Shown one piece after another: positions 17,419 through 25,788 of a DNA stretch of 64,000 bases. The stretch is taken from NCBI GenBank assembly GCA_965214025.1, contig CBDCAW010000071.1, positions 1 to 64,000 on the forward strand. Reading direction: 5' to 3'. The stretch is from Granulosicoccus sp965214025. Its GTDB lineage: Bacteria > Pseudomonadota > Gammaproteobacteria > Granulosicoccales > Granulosicoccaceae. The stretch's first letter is position 1, and every line of letters starts with the position of its first letter. The translations under genes and the position numbers were made by a program. The notes beneath the pieces are model-generated. The model searched no databases, was not told the DNA's origin, and saw nothing but the letters and a program-made list of their open reading frames with translations.

Positions 17419-18074
17419 TGAATTTTCTCAGCGATAACGAGAAACAGACACTTGCGGATGAGATTGTGGCGGCCGAGCTACACACCAGCGGAGAGATCGT
17501 CACGGTGATCGCCGCCGACAGTGACGACTACCGCTACATCCCGACACTGTGGGCCGCACTGATCGCCCTGGCCGTACCAGGGCTGTATTATCTATGGCAA
17601 TGGGCAGCAGCAGGTGGCTGGGTATCGCCGGAAGCCGCACCACTGACACTCGTGGCCGAGGTGCATCTGGTGCAGGTGCTGGTGTTCTTCGTGCTCGGCA
17701 CCCTGTTCCGGTTCACCCCGGCCCGCTACTGGATGATTCCCGGTGCGGTGAAGCATCAGCGAGCGTCACGCCATGCGCGTGAGCAGTTCTTTCTGCAGAA
17801 CCTCCATCAGACCGCGCAGCGCACCGGGGTGCTGATCTTCGTCTCGGTGGCGGAACATCATGTGGAGATCATCGTGGATCGCGGCATCAGCGAGAAGATT
17901 CCGGACAGCGAATGGGAAGCCGCCGTGGACGCGTTCGTCGAGAACGTCAGGCGCAAGCGTATCGCCCAGGGTTTCAGCGAGACCATCGCTCATTGCGCTC
18001 AGCTGCTGCAGACTCACTTTCCGGCCGACGAGCGAAATCCGGACGAACTGCCGAACCCTCTGGTGGAGGTGTAA
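17418..18074 (+). CDS. second TPM-domain protein
   Basis: The 218-residue product is a divergent TPM-domain protein. It begins MNFLSDNEKQTLADEIVAAE and has two predicted transmembrane segments (about residues 37-60 and 78-100), inserted where the first half of the TPM domain meets the second. The second half carries RTGVLIFVSVAEHHVEIIVD, the usual TPM strand pattern. It overlaps the upstream TPM gene by one base in a TGATG arrangement, so the pair is translationally coupled. LemA plus a signal-peptide TPM protein plus a TPM protein of this shape is a common three-gene unit of unknown function in proteobacteria. Confidence 0.85.
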   Translation: MNFLSDNEKQTLADEIVAAELHTSGEIVTVIAADSDDYRYIPTLWAALIALAVPGLYYLWQWAAAGGWVSPEAAPLTLVAEVHLVQVLVFFVLGTLFRFTPARYWMIPGAVKHQRASRHAREQFFLQNLHQTAQRTGVLIFVSVAEHHVEIIVDRGISEKIPDSEWEAAVDAFVENVRRKRIAQGFSETIAHCAQLLQTHFPADERNPDELPNPLVEV

Positions 18075-18097
18075 GCCTCCGGTAACATCCGATTGCC

Positions 18098-18129
18098 TTG
18101 ACCTTCCAGTCTCTGCAACCTATAGCCTT
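18098..18129 (+). promoter_or_regulatory. cueR promoter with CueR half-site
   Basis: TTGACC at 18098-18103 is followed by TTCC, giving ACCTTCC, the left half-site of CueR operators. TATAGC lies 17 bases downstream and TAGCCT 19 bases downstream. The second arrangement matches the long-spacer promoters that CueR activates; the first would be an ordinary sigma-70 promoter. The right half-site (GCAACCT) is degenerate. The cueR ATG is about 35 bases further on. Confidence 0.6.
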
Positions 18130-18161
18130 CGGTTCTGAACGCCTGGAGAGTGCGAACACCG

Positions 18162-18551
18162 ATGAACATAGGCGCTGCAGCGAAGTCATGCGGGCTACCG
18201 GTCAAGACGGTTCGCTATTACGGCGATGTCGAACTGGTCGTTCCGGTCCGAAGTGACAGCGGCTATCGCGATTACAGCCCATCCGACGTGCACCGACTAC
18301 GATTCGTCGCGCGTGCCCGAGGTCTGGGTTTCTCGATCGATGACTGTCGTCATCTCCTGTCGCTGTACGAGAATGATGATCGTGCCAGCGCAGACGTCAA
18401 GGCGATCGTCGAGGACAAGCTGCGTGAGATCGAACGCAAGGTTCAGGAACTGCAGAGCATTCGCGCGACCCTGCAGCATCTGTCGACGCATTGCCGGGGG
18501 GACACGCGTCCCGATTGCCCCATTCTCGACGACTTGGCTGGGGTCAGCTGA
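18162..18551 (+). CDS. cueR: Cu(I)-responsive MerR-family regulator CueR
   Basis: CueR is a MerR-family activator that senses Cu(I) and untwists promoters with 19-bp spacers. The 129-residue product has the winged-helix domain (1-70) and the dimerisation helix. Its metal-binding loop, CRGDTRPDC, contains C111 and C119, the two Cu(I) ligands, with the CueR-type spacing and the typical following PILDDLAG. An oddity is the wing entry RYYGDVEL (residues 18-25), where most relatives read RYYEDIGL; the usual Glu and Gly are replaced by G21 and E24. The ATG at 18162 is the conserved MNIG start. It faces a glutaredoxin-MauE gene that has a CueR-like operator; no copA is in the window. Confidence 0.9.
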   Translation: MNIGAAAKSCGLPVKTVRYYGDVELVVPVRSDSGYRDYSPSDVHRLRFVARARGLGFSIDDCRHLLSLYENDDRASADVKAIVEDKLREIERKVQELQSIRATLQHLSTHCRGDTRPDCPILDDLAGVS

Positions 18552-18589
18552 AATGACTGAACACCGCAGGCCGCGCGTTGGCTGAACAT

Positions 18590-19342
18590 TTACCTGACAA
18601 GCATCCAAAGTGCCATCGCCACCATCATCAGGTTCTCGGTCAGGGAAATGAAGCCGAGCGGTACACGGCTATCGCCGCCTGCACAGGCGCACATGAGTTC
18701 TCGCTTATCGATGTAGACAGCCTTGAATACGGATACGGCACCCGCTGACCCTATGACCAGTGCGAGCGGTATGGCGAGCCATAGCATGGCACCGGCGATC
18801 ATCAGGATGCCAGACAGTGCCTCAGCGAACGGATAGACATAGGCGTAGCGCACCACTCGTTGGGCCAGCAGATCGTAGCCGAGAAACATGTTGGAGAAGC
18901 TCTCGAGATCCTGCAGTTTTTGAATTGCCAGAATGCACATGCTGATCGCAATGAACAGTTCTATTCCACGGGCGCTCAGAATCGTGCCCGTTGTGGCCCA
19001 GTTGCTTGCCATGGCCATCAGGAAGGCGATGGAGAAAATAGCGATGATCGGCTGATAACTCACTCCCTCTCCTTCGTTGACAGCCATGTCCAAGTGATCA
19101 ATCAAGGCTTCGTAACCGCCGATACGAGACGCATCGACGAAGATCTGCGGTGTTGTCGACACCCGGTGCTTTGCCTTGAAGCTGTCTGTTTCCGCTCTCG
19201 AGGTCAAGGTATGGTCTTCCACCTCGAAACCTTTGCGCTCCAGCAGATCCTTCGCTTTCAAGCCGAATGGGCAGGTATGTGCATCGGTCGCCATCCTGTA
19301 CAGCGTAGCGCGCGGCTTGTCTGCTTTCGATGGTGTTGACAT
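18590..19342 (-). CDS. glutaredoxin-MauE/DoxX-like membrane fusion protein
   Basis: The 250-residue protein has an N-terminal glutaredoxin-like domain (about residues 10-85) with CPFG at 24-27, a monothiol-style active site lacking the second cysteine, and TTPQIFVD with the cis-proline at 63-70 followed by GGYEAL. A four-helix membrane domain follows (about 97-250), resembling MauE/DoxX redox-associated proteins, with CAC at residues 218-220 (CACAGGDSRVPLG) between the third and fourth helices. MauE-type proteins supply disulfide-handling functions at the inner membrane. The upstream DNA carries a CueR-type promoter, so a role in copper stress or thiol protection is inferred. The gene converges on cueR with 38 bases between. 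Confidence 0.85.
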   Translation of the reverse strand: MSTPSKADKPRATLYRMATDAHTCPFGLKAKDLLERKGFEVEDHTLTSRAETDSFKAKHRVSTTPQIFVDASRIGGYEALIDHLDMAVNEGEGVSYQPIIAIFSIAFLMAMASNWATTGTILSARGIELFIAISMCILAIQKLQDLESFSNMFLGYDLLAQRVVRYAYVYPFAEALSGILMIAGAMLWLAIPLALVIGSAGAVSVFKAVYIDKRELMCACAGGDSRVPLGFISLTENLMMVAMALWMLVR

Positions 19343-19373
19343 GTTTGCGGCTTCTGTTCCAAGGCGTGCTGAA

Positions 19374-19404
19374 AGACTGAAGACTCCAGCAGGTGGAAGG
19401 TCAA
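19374..19404 (-). promoter_or_regulatory. CueR-type operator/promoter of glutaredoxin-MauE gene
   Basis: On the minus strand TTGACC (19404-19399) is followed by the 19-base spacer TTCCACCTGCTGGAGTCTT and then CAGTCT as -10 (19379-19374). The spacer contains ACCTTCC-N7-GGAGTCT, close to the CueR dyad ACCTTCC-N7-GGAAGGT known from the E. coli copA promoter, including the CTGCTGGA core. The predicted transcript starts about 25 bases before the gene's ATG. The spacing and left half-site are exact; the right half-site is partly degenerate. Confidence 0.72.
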
Positions 19405-19566
19405 GGGCCTGCCGTCACTGCAGAACACGTGACGCGCGTGACCACTGGACGATCACCGACGATCACGGAAGCATGCGAGGCTGCAAAACGGGTGACGGCC
19501 ACGCTCTGAATCGATAGGGTTGAAGCCTCGGTGCAGCGATTCCTGCCGGTACCGTCGTTCAAGACA

Positions 19567-20505
19567 TCAATCGACGATGGCCTGCAAGCCGATGATGGCA
19601 GCGGCCGTGCGATTCTCCACACCGAGCTTCACGAACACATGATCGAGATGCTTGTTCACGGTACGGGAGCTGATCGCCAGTATCACGGCGATCTCCTTGT
19701 TCGACTTGCCCTTGATCAACCAGTGAAGCACTTCGGATTCCCGATCGGTCAGATTGAAACAGGCACGCAGGCGGGCATTGTGATCGACGTCATCGACCGT
19801 TTTCACCGACAGCAGCAGTTCGTCCTGAGCGGCGGGGCCGATCAGCCTGAAGTGCAACTCGCTACCCTGCGCCTCCAAGCGGTAGGCGGCTGCACGGCCA
19901 CCGGGCACCGACATTGCCGATGGCTGACGCCGGCACCATCGGCACAGCTCATCTGGAAGCCGCCCGAGCGACGAACGTTCGTCGCTCTGCAGATGTGAAA
20001 GCAGCAGCGCCCGTGCGTGTTGCGTTGCCCAGCGCAAACCGCCTTCGAAGTCCACACTGAGTAGCGGCCTGCCTGACATCTCGAGTGCTTCTCCGCTTCG
20101 CTGGCCTTCGCGAGCGTTGGCCAGATGAACGCGCAGCCGTGCCACCAGCTCGACCGGATCGATAGGCTTGGTCAGATAGTCCACCGCTCCCGCTTGCAAG
20201 CCTGACACGATGTGCTCGGTGTCGCTGAGCCCGGTCATGAAGATGATCGGTACGTACAGCAGACCGGCGTTGCGGCGGATGCGCCGCGTGGTGTCGAAAC
20301 CGTCCAGCCCCGGTAACAAGGCGTCCATCAGGATCACGTTCGGCGTGATGCGCTCGACCACCTTCAAGGCCTGTTCGCCATCGGCCGCCAGCAGCACCGT
20401 ATAGCCCTCGCGCTCCAGTGTTTCCTGCAACATGCCCAGCGACTGGGGTGCATCTTCGACGACCAGGACGATGTCGTCGGTCAGCGTCTCGATGGCGTTC
20501 ATCAT
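19567..20505 (-). CDS. LuxR-type response regulator
   Basis: The 312-residue protein has an N-terminal receiver domain (about residues 11-130) with acidic pair E17/D18, phospho-acceptor D61 in ILMDALLPGLDG, and K113 in LTKPIDP. A C-terminal LuxR/FixJ helix-turn-helix lies at about 250-308 (LTDRESEVLHWLIKGKSNKEIA, then SSRTVNKHLDHVFVKLGV). An unassigned linker of about 110 residues separates them. The gene lies 11 bases after the NCS1-kinase gene, so the two are co-transcribed and are probably cognate. The likely targets are the divergent urt-fmd genes, where a duplicated CGTCAAATGAC element is seen. A second in-frame ATG follows directly, so the start may be one codon later. Confidence 0.9.
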   Translation of the reverse strand: MMNAIETLTDDIVLVVEDAPQSLGMLQETLEREGYTVLLAADGEQALKVVERITPNVILMDALLPGLDGFDTTRRIRRNAGLLYVPIIFMTGLSDTEHIVSGLQAGAVDYLTKPIDPVELVARLRVHLANAREGQRSGEALEMSGRPLLSVDFEGGLRWATQHARALLLSHLQSDERSSLGRLPDELCRWCRRQPSAMSVPGGRAAAYRLEAQGSELHFRLIGPAAQDELLLSVKTVDDVDHNARLRACFNLTDRESEVLHWLIKGKSNKEIAVILAISSRTVNKHLDHVFVKLGVENRTAAAIIGLQAIVD

Positions 20506-20516
20506 GTGTCGGCTCC

Positions 20517-23500
20517 CTATGATTCAGACGTGTCAGGTGGTGAGTCAGTCGTGTTCAGTTCCGTCAGTGAGTACCGGTCTTGTTTCGATTCGGGGGGATT
20601 CAGCTCGGTCAGCAACCTGTTGACCTCTTGCAGGGCGTACTTGTGGAGCAGGCTTCTGACGTGTGTGGTGAAGGGTTCCGTCTGCGAGCCGGTGGCAACC
20701 AGCTCGTCGAGGCGTTCGTGAAGCGCACGGACATGACCTATCTCGACCAGTTCACGCAGGTCGTTCAAGGCATTGGCATCAGGCAACTGGGTTGTATCGA
20801 AACACCCTTCGGTTTGATGTGCAGGGGCGATGACACGCGTTACCCAACTGATGTTCAGACGCTGCTGCAAGCGCTTGTAGAGCCGATCGAAACGTATGGG
20901 CTTGGTGAGGATGTCCTGTGCTTCGACCTGATGCGCTCGCGCGTGACGCCATTCATCGGCATGGGCCGAGATCATGAAGATCGGTGGGCTCGTGCACTGC
21001 CGGGCCTTCAGTCTTTCCACCAGCTGCCAGCCGTTCATGCCGGGCAACGAGATATCGAGCAGGTAGCCATCCGCGCCAATTGCCTCCGGATCGTCGAGGC
21101 AGGCTTCGGCAGTCTCATGCGCCAGGCTCTCGAAGCCAAGGCGCGCGAGAGACTGACGCATGAGTTCACGATGATCGGCATCGTCGTCGACGATGACCAG
21201 ACGATGCCGCTGACCTCGGTAGGCTACCACCCGTTGTGCCGGCGGCAGGTTCTCACCGCTGGTGTCGATCGACGAGAGCATCAGCCGCACGGTAAAGGTG
21301 CTGCCCTTTCCGGGCACGCTGTGCACGCCGATATCGCCCCCCATGATCTCGGTCATGAGCCGGGTAATCGTCAGGCCTAGACCGGTACCGCGCGGGCCAC
21401 CCGAGTTACGCGCTGCGAGGCTGACGAAAGGTTCGAAGATGCGATCCAGGTCCGCCGCCGCGATACCCTGCCCCGTGTCGCCGATGCGGAACTCGCACAC
21501 CTGGCTACGATAGGTGACATGCAACGAGACGCTGCCGCGCCGGGTATGGTTCAACGCATTGGTCAGCAGATTGATCAACACCTGCCGCAGGCGTTCTTCA
21601 TCAGCCCAGACCGTTTCAGGAACGTTCTCTGCGATGACGCAGTTGAACTGCAAGCCGTGTTCCATCGTGCGCAGACGGAACATCTCTGCCAGACGCTCGA
21701 GGAACTGATGCAGCGGCAGCCGCGTTCGATGTATCGTGAGACGGCCGGTCTCGATCCGGGAGATGTCCAGCAGGCTTTCGATCAGTGAGGTGAGATGGTC
21801 AGCCGAGTCCTGTATCACCTGTACGGCCGCCTGCCGATGCGCCGGCATACGCTCATCGGTCCGCATCAGATGGGCATAGCCGACGATCGAATTCAACGGC
21901 GAACGTAACTCATGACTCAGCCCCATCAGGTATCGGCTCTTGGCTTGATTGGCCGCTTCGGCCGCCTCCTTGGCCTTGTGCAGCTGCGCCTCGGTGTCGC
22001 GATGCGCCGCGATCTCAAGGCTCAGCAAGCGGTTCTGCTCCTGGGTTTCGAGGCGAGCGGCACGCCGACTCTGCCGAATCAACAGGAATACCCAGGTCAC
22101 TACGGCGGCGATGACAAGCAGCACCGCGTACAGATGGGTGGAAAGCCGTACCAGGGCTTCGAGACTGCCGGCATGACGCTGACTGGCCTCGACGTAAACC
22201 AGTGCCACGACCAGGTACAACAGACAGGCTACGAGCAGTAGCACGCCGAAGTAATGGAAAAAGGGTCTGTTGACTTGCGTGAACAGCCGAGCCGGCAGCA
22301 ACGCCCGGAACACGGATTCGATCTGTGCCGATACCCGCGCCTGGCGACGACAGGCATTCTCACAGCTGACATCCACACTGCAACAAAGCGAACACACGAC
22401 ACCGCCATATGCCGGACAATCCGCCATGTCTTCCTGTTCGAACTCATGATTGCACAGGCAGCAGGTCAACACCGCAGCGCCTGTTGGCAACCGGTTCTTA
22501 CGTGTCAGGTAGTAGCGACCCCGAGTCAACAAGCCCAGCGCCGGCACCAGCGTGACAGCCAGGGCGAGCGCGATGAAACCCGACAGCGCCTGGGCCGTCT
22601 CGCCCCAGAAGCCGGCATAGGCCAGCATTGCGGCGGCACAAGCCAACACCATCGCACCCACACCGACCGGATTGATGTCGTACAGGTAGGCACGACGGAA
22701 TTCGATGTGCGGTGGGCTGATACCCAACGGCTTGTTGATGGCAAGGTCCGCCGCCAGCGCACCGATCCAGGCGACTGCCACCAGAGAGTACAGGCTCAGC
22801 GTATTCTCCAGTGCCTTGTAGACGCCCAGCTCCATCAATAGCAGTGCGATACCGACATTGAAGAACAACCAGACCACGCGACCGGGGTGGCTGTGCGTGA
22901 TACGCGAGAAGAAATTCGACCACGCAATGGAGCCTGCATAGGAATTCGTCACATTGATCTTGAACTGGCAGATGATCACGAAGATTCCGGTCATGGCCAA
23001 TGCGATATCCGGATTCGCGAATTGCTCGAACGCGGCCAGGTACATGTGCACGGGTTCGGAAGCCTCGGCAGCACTGCGTCCGGCCTGCAAGGCGAACACC
23101 ATCAGGAAGGAGCCGGCAAACATCTTCGCTGCACCCACGACGATCCATCCAGGCCCGGTGCTGACCAGTGCCAGCCACCACTGCCCACGATTGGCAGGCG
23201 TCTTCACCGGCAGGAATCGCAGGAAATCCACCTGCTCACCGATTTGAGCCATCAACGAGAAAACGATGGCGCAGGCGGACCCGAACAGGACCAGGTCGAA
23301 ACCCTCACCTGAGCGCTGCGCCTGACCCGTGAACCCCTGCCAGTCGTCCAACGGGGCGATTCCCTGCCAGGCCAGGAACCCGAACGGCAACAGCTGCAGC
23401 ACGAGCCAGGGCAACTGGGTCATGCGCTGCAGTTGGTTGATCCGTGTGATGCCATAGATCACCACCGGAATCACCACCACCGAGCAGATCACGTAGCACA

Positions 23501-23954
23501 ACGACAATGGCAGGCCGAACCATAGCTCGAGCGCCGACGCCATGATGGCGGCTTCGATGGCGAAGAAGATGAAGGTGAAGCTCGCGTAGATCAACGATGT
23601 GATCGTGGAGCCCAGGTAGCCGAATCCTGCGCCACGTGTGAGCAGATCGATATCGACACCGGCGCGCGCCGCGTGCACCGCGATGGGCAGTGCGACAAGG
23701 AAGATCAGCACGCTGACCACCGTGATCGCCAGGCTAGCGTTGACGAACCCGTACTGCAGGGTAACCCACGCACCGATCGCTTCCAGCGCGAGAAACGAGC
23801 TCGACCCCAGGGCCGTGTTGGCTACCTGCAGGCAGGTCCAGCGCCGGCTGCGTGTTGCCGTGAAACGCAGGGCGTAGTCCTCCAGCGTCTCATCGTTGAC
23901 CCACTCGTTGTAGTGACGCCGAACGGGATGGACCTGGACGGTGGGCTCGCTCAT
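20517..23954 (-). CDS. NCS1 permease-hybrid histidine kinase fusion
   Basis: The product of about 1145 residues fuses a transporter-like domain to a sensor kinase. Residues about 1-480 are an NCS1 (cytosine/purine/allantoin) permease fold with about 12 transmembrane segments, starting RHYNEWVNDETLEDYALR. A cysteine-rich segment follows (about 497-535: CCLCN, CPAYGGVVCSLCC, CENAC), which may bind metal or an Fe-S cluster. Two more transmembrane helices (about 565-630) lead to a HisKA domain with LSHELRSPLNS (phospho-His near 681), an HATPase_c domain with N- and G-boxes (GTGLGLTITRL), and a receiver domain with the acceptor Asp in GYLLDISLPG. The C-terminal 130 residues are unassigned. I prefer the ATG at 23954. 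It is divergent from urtA and precedes the LuxR-type regulator, so an amide or related nitrogen compound is a plausible ligand. Confidence 0.92.
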   Translation of the reverse strand: MSEPTVQVHPVRRHYNEWVNDETLEDYALRFTATRSRRWTCLQVANTALGSSSFLALEAIGAWVTLQYGFVNASLAITVVSVLIFLVALPIAVHAARAGVDIDLLTRGAGFGYLGSTITSLIYASFTFIFFAIEAAIMASALELWFGLPLSLCYVICSVVVIPVVIYGITRINQLQRMTQLPWLVLQLLPFGFLAWQGIAPLDDWQGFTGQAQRSGEGFDLVLFGSACAIVFSLMAQIGEQVDFLRFLPVKTPANRGQWWLALVSTGPGWIVVGAAKMFAGSFLMVFALQAGRSAAEASEPVHMYLAAFEQFANPDIALAMTGIFVIICQFKINVTNSYAGSIAWSNFFSRITHSHPGRVVWLFFNVGIALLLMELGVYKALENTLSLYSLVAVAWIGALAADLAINKPLGISPPHIEFRRAYLYDINPVGVGAMVLACAAAMLAYAGFWGETAQALSGFIALALAVTLVPALGLLTRGRYYLTRKNRLPTGAAVLTCCLCNHEFEQEDMADCPAYGGVVCSLCCSVDVSCENACRRQARVSAQIESVFRALLPARLFTQVNRPFFHYFGVLLLVACLLYLVVALVYVEASQRHAGSLEALVRLSTHLYAVLLVIAAVVTWVFLLIRQSRRAARLETQEQNRLLSLEIAAHRDTEAQLHKAKEAAEAANQAKSRYLMGLSHELRSPLNSIVGYAHLMRTDERMPAHRQAAVQVIQDSADHLTSLIESLLDISRIETGRLTIHRTRLPLHQFLERLAEMFRLRTMEHGLQFNCVIAENVPETVWADEERLRQVLINLLTNALNHTRRGSVSLHVTYRSQVCEFRIGDTGQGIAAADLDRIFEPFVSLAARNSGGPRGTGLGLTITRLMTEIMGGDIGVHSVPGKGSTFTVRLMLSSIDTSGENLPPAQRVVAYRGQRHRLVIVDDDADHRELMRQSLARLGFESLAHETAEACLDDPEAIGADGYLLDISLPGMNGWQLVERLKARQCTSPPIFMISAHADEWRHARAHQVEAQDILTKPIRFDRLYKRLQQRLNISWVTRVIAPAHQTEGCFDTTQLPDANALNDLRELVEIGHVRALHERLDELVATGSQTEPFTTHVRSLLHKYALQEVNRLLTELNPPESKQDRYSLTELNTTDSPPDTSES

Positions 23955-24322
23955 GGTATCGACATGGCAGCGCTCGACATAGCAGTGGGCCACGGGCGGT
24001 GAGCCAGGGGCAAGGGGCAGTGAGCCAGGGCCTGTCGACCGTTCACGGGTAAGCGTTACCTACGCTGATGGTCGGCAGACCCTTCCGGCAGCATGATCCA
24101 TAGTGCCCGATAGCCGCCAGCGAAATGGCGCTCCTACGTCAAATGACTCATGCCCTGACTTGCGTCAAATGACGATCAGTCAGACAACGCATTGTGCCGG
24201 AGCACCACTGGCGCTGATTCTGGAACCACGCCGGCGATGGGCTATCAAGAAGGGCCATCCTCGATAGCCGTGCCGCGTTTTCTTGAATCCCTGTTTTTGA
24301 AACTCTTGCCGGAGCACACGAC
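23955..24322. promoter_or_regulatory. divergent control region between NCS1-kinase and urtA
   Basis: This 368-base gap holds the control sites for both directions. GTGAGCCAGGG occurs twice near 24000-24030. An inverted repeat GGTAA-GCG-TTACC lies at 24048-24060. The duplicated CGTCAAATGAC element lies at 24137-24173. In the urtA leader GGCTATC (24240-24246) and GATAGCC (24263-24269) can pair. TGCCGGAGCAC occurs at about 24194 and again next to the urtA ribosome binding site (GGAG, eight bases before the ATG). I found no convincing sigma-54 -24/-12 element and no clear sigma-70 promoter. Confidence 0.55.
24137..24173 (+). promoter_or_regulatory. duplicated CGTCAAATGAC element, candidate regulator site
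   Basis: CGTCAAATGAC occurs at 24137-24147 and again, identical, at 24163-24173. Each copy contains the inverted repeat GTCA-AA-TGAC. The start-to-start spacing is 26 bases, close to two and a half helical turns. Paired palindromes midway between a two-component system and the transporter operon it faces are what a dimeric regulator would need. The binding protein is inferred to be the LuxR-type regulator. Confidence 0.6.
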
Positions 24323-25573
24323 ATGAAGATTCGTTCCCGACCTGATTCCCACGGAAGGCCCGACCCGCGACACTGGCTGCGCACCGTGGCAACCGGGCTA
24401 CTGCTGGCCGGTGTGGCCACGTCCGTCGGCGCTCAGGAGGTCAACACCACCGGGCTCGCCGTGACCGACGAAACGGTCACCGTGGGCATCCTGCACTCGA
24501 CTACCGGCACGATGGCGATCTCGGAGACCGGCTCGGTGCAGGCGGAAAAGCTGGCCATCGAGCAGATCAACGAACAGGGTGGCGTGCTCGGCCGGCAGAT
24601 CGAGTTCATCCAGGAGGACGGTGCCTCGGATTGGCCGACCTTCGCCGAGAAGTCACGCAAGTTACTGGTCAACGACAAGGTGGCCGCGGTGTTCGGTTGC
24701 TGGACCTCAGCTTCACGAAAGGCCGTTCTGCCGGTGTTCGAACAATACAACGGCATGTTGTATTACCCCACCTTCTACGAGGGGCTCGAGCAGTCCGAGA
24801 ATGTGATCTACACGGGCCAGGAGGCTACCCAGCAGATTCTCGCCGGCATCGACTGGGTCACCCGTGAAAAGGGCGCGGAAACCTTCTACCTGCTCGGCTC
24901 GGACTACATCTGGCCGCGTACCTCGAACAAGATCGCTCGCAAGCATATCGAGAAGCTGGGCCACCAGGTCGTCGGTGAAGAGTACTACCCACTTGGCCAT
25001 ACCCAGTTCAATTCGGTGATCAACAAGATCAAGCTGAAGAAGCCGGACGTGATCTACGCGATCGTGGTGGGTGGCTCGAACGTGGCCTTCTACAAGCAAC
25101 TAAAGGCCGCCGGGATCGACATGAGCGAAGAAGACCCGCTGCTACTGACCATCTCGGTCACCGAAGACGAGATCCGGGGTATCGGCGGGCGCAATATCGA
25201 AGGCGCCTATGCCTCGATGAAGTACTTCCAGTCTTTGGAGAACGAGAACAACCGGGAATTCGTCGCGGCATTCAAGGAACGCTGGGGCGATGACGTGGTC
25301 ATCGGCGATGTCACCCAGGCCGCTTACCTGGGGCCATGGTTGTGGAAGGCGGCGGTGGAGAAAGCTGGTAGCTTCGATGTCGACAAGGTGCGTGAAGCGT
25401 CACCCGGCATCAAGCTCGACACCGCCCCCGAAGGCTTCGTGGAGGTGCATGAGAACCATCATCTCTGGTCGAAGACGCGAGTCGGCCATGCGCAGGCAGA
25501 TGGCCAGTATGAGCTGGTCTTCGAAACCGAAGAGCTGATGGAGCCGGACCCGTTCCCGAAAGGCTACCAATAG
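24323..25573 (+). CDS. urtA: urea/short-amide ABC transporter substrate-binding protein UrtA
   Basis: This is the periplasmic binding protein of a branched-chain-amino-acid-type (HAAT) ABC transporter. The 416-residue precursor has a signal peptide cleaved near SVGA-QEV (about residue 38). The mature sequence has the UrtA/FmdD landmarks: TVGILHSTTGTMAISE at the ligand pocket, VAAVFGCWTSASRKAVLPV, NGMLYYPTFYEGLEQSENV and LGSDYIWPRTSNKIA. These are shared by urea binders and by the FmdD amide binder of Methylophilus. Because the operon ends in a formamidase and no urease is present, formamide or another short amide may be the true substrate. GGAG lies eight bases before the ATG. It is first in the urtABCDE-fmdAB operon. 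Confidence 0.94.
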   Translation: MKIRSRPDSHGRPDPRHWLRTVATGLLLAGVATSVGAQEVNTTGLAVTDETVTVGILHSTTGTMAISETGSVQAEKLAIEQINEQGGVLGRQIEFIQEDGASDWPTFAEKSRKLLVNDKVAAVFGCWTSASRKAVLPVFEQYNGMLYYPTFYEGLEQSENVIYTGQEATQQILAGIDWVTREKGAETFYLLGSDYIWPRTSNKIARKHIEKLGHQVVGEEYYPLGHTQFNSVINKIKLKKPDVIYAIVVGGSNVAFYKQLKAAGIDMSEEDPLLLTISVTEDEIRGIGGRNIEGAYASMKYFQSLENENNREFVAAFKERWGDDVVIGDVTQAAYLGPWLWKAAVEKAGSFDVDKVREASPGIKLDTAPEGFVEVHENHHLWSKTRVGHAQADGQYELVFETEELMEPDPFPKGYQ

Positions 25574-25709
25574 TCCGGTACGTCTGGTGATCCTCCAACA
25601 TGACTATGACACTGAATCCGTCACTGTCACGCGCGAGGACCGCTAGAGCCTGCCTGCACCGGTGGATGCATCCCCTGTTCATCAAACGCTGAACGGCCCT
25701 GATCTGCGT

Positions 25710-25739
25710 CGACCGGTTCCTGCACCACGGAACCGGTCG
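25710..25739 (+). promoter_or_regulatory. strong stem-loop between urtA and urtB
   Basis: CGACCGGTTCC and GGAACCGGTCG form a perfect 11-bp stem around an eight-base loop in the 215-base gap after urtA. There is no immediate T-run. A stem of this kind between a binding-protein gene and its permease genes commonly protects the upstream message or acts as a leaky terminator, so that the binding protein is made in excess. That role is inferred. Apart from this stem I see nothing in the gap. Confidence 0.7.
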
Positions 25740-25788
25740 GCCAGCACCACGACTTCTTCGATTTCTATCCTGACTGAGAACCCGAATC

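Noticed and set aside
23955..24322. Sigma-54 promoter for urtA
   Set aside because: No TGGCAC-N5-TTGC-like pair was found with the right spacing on the plus strand.
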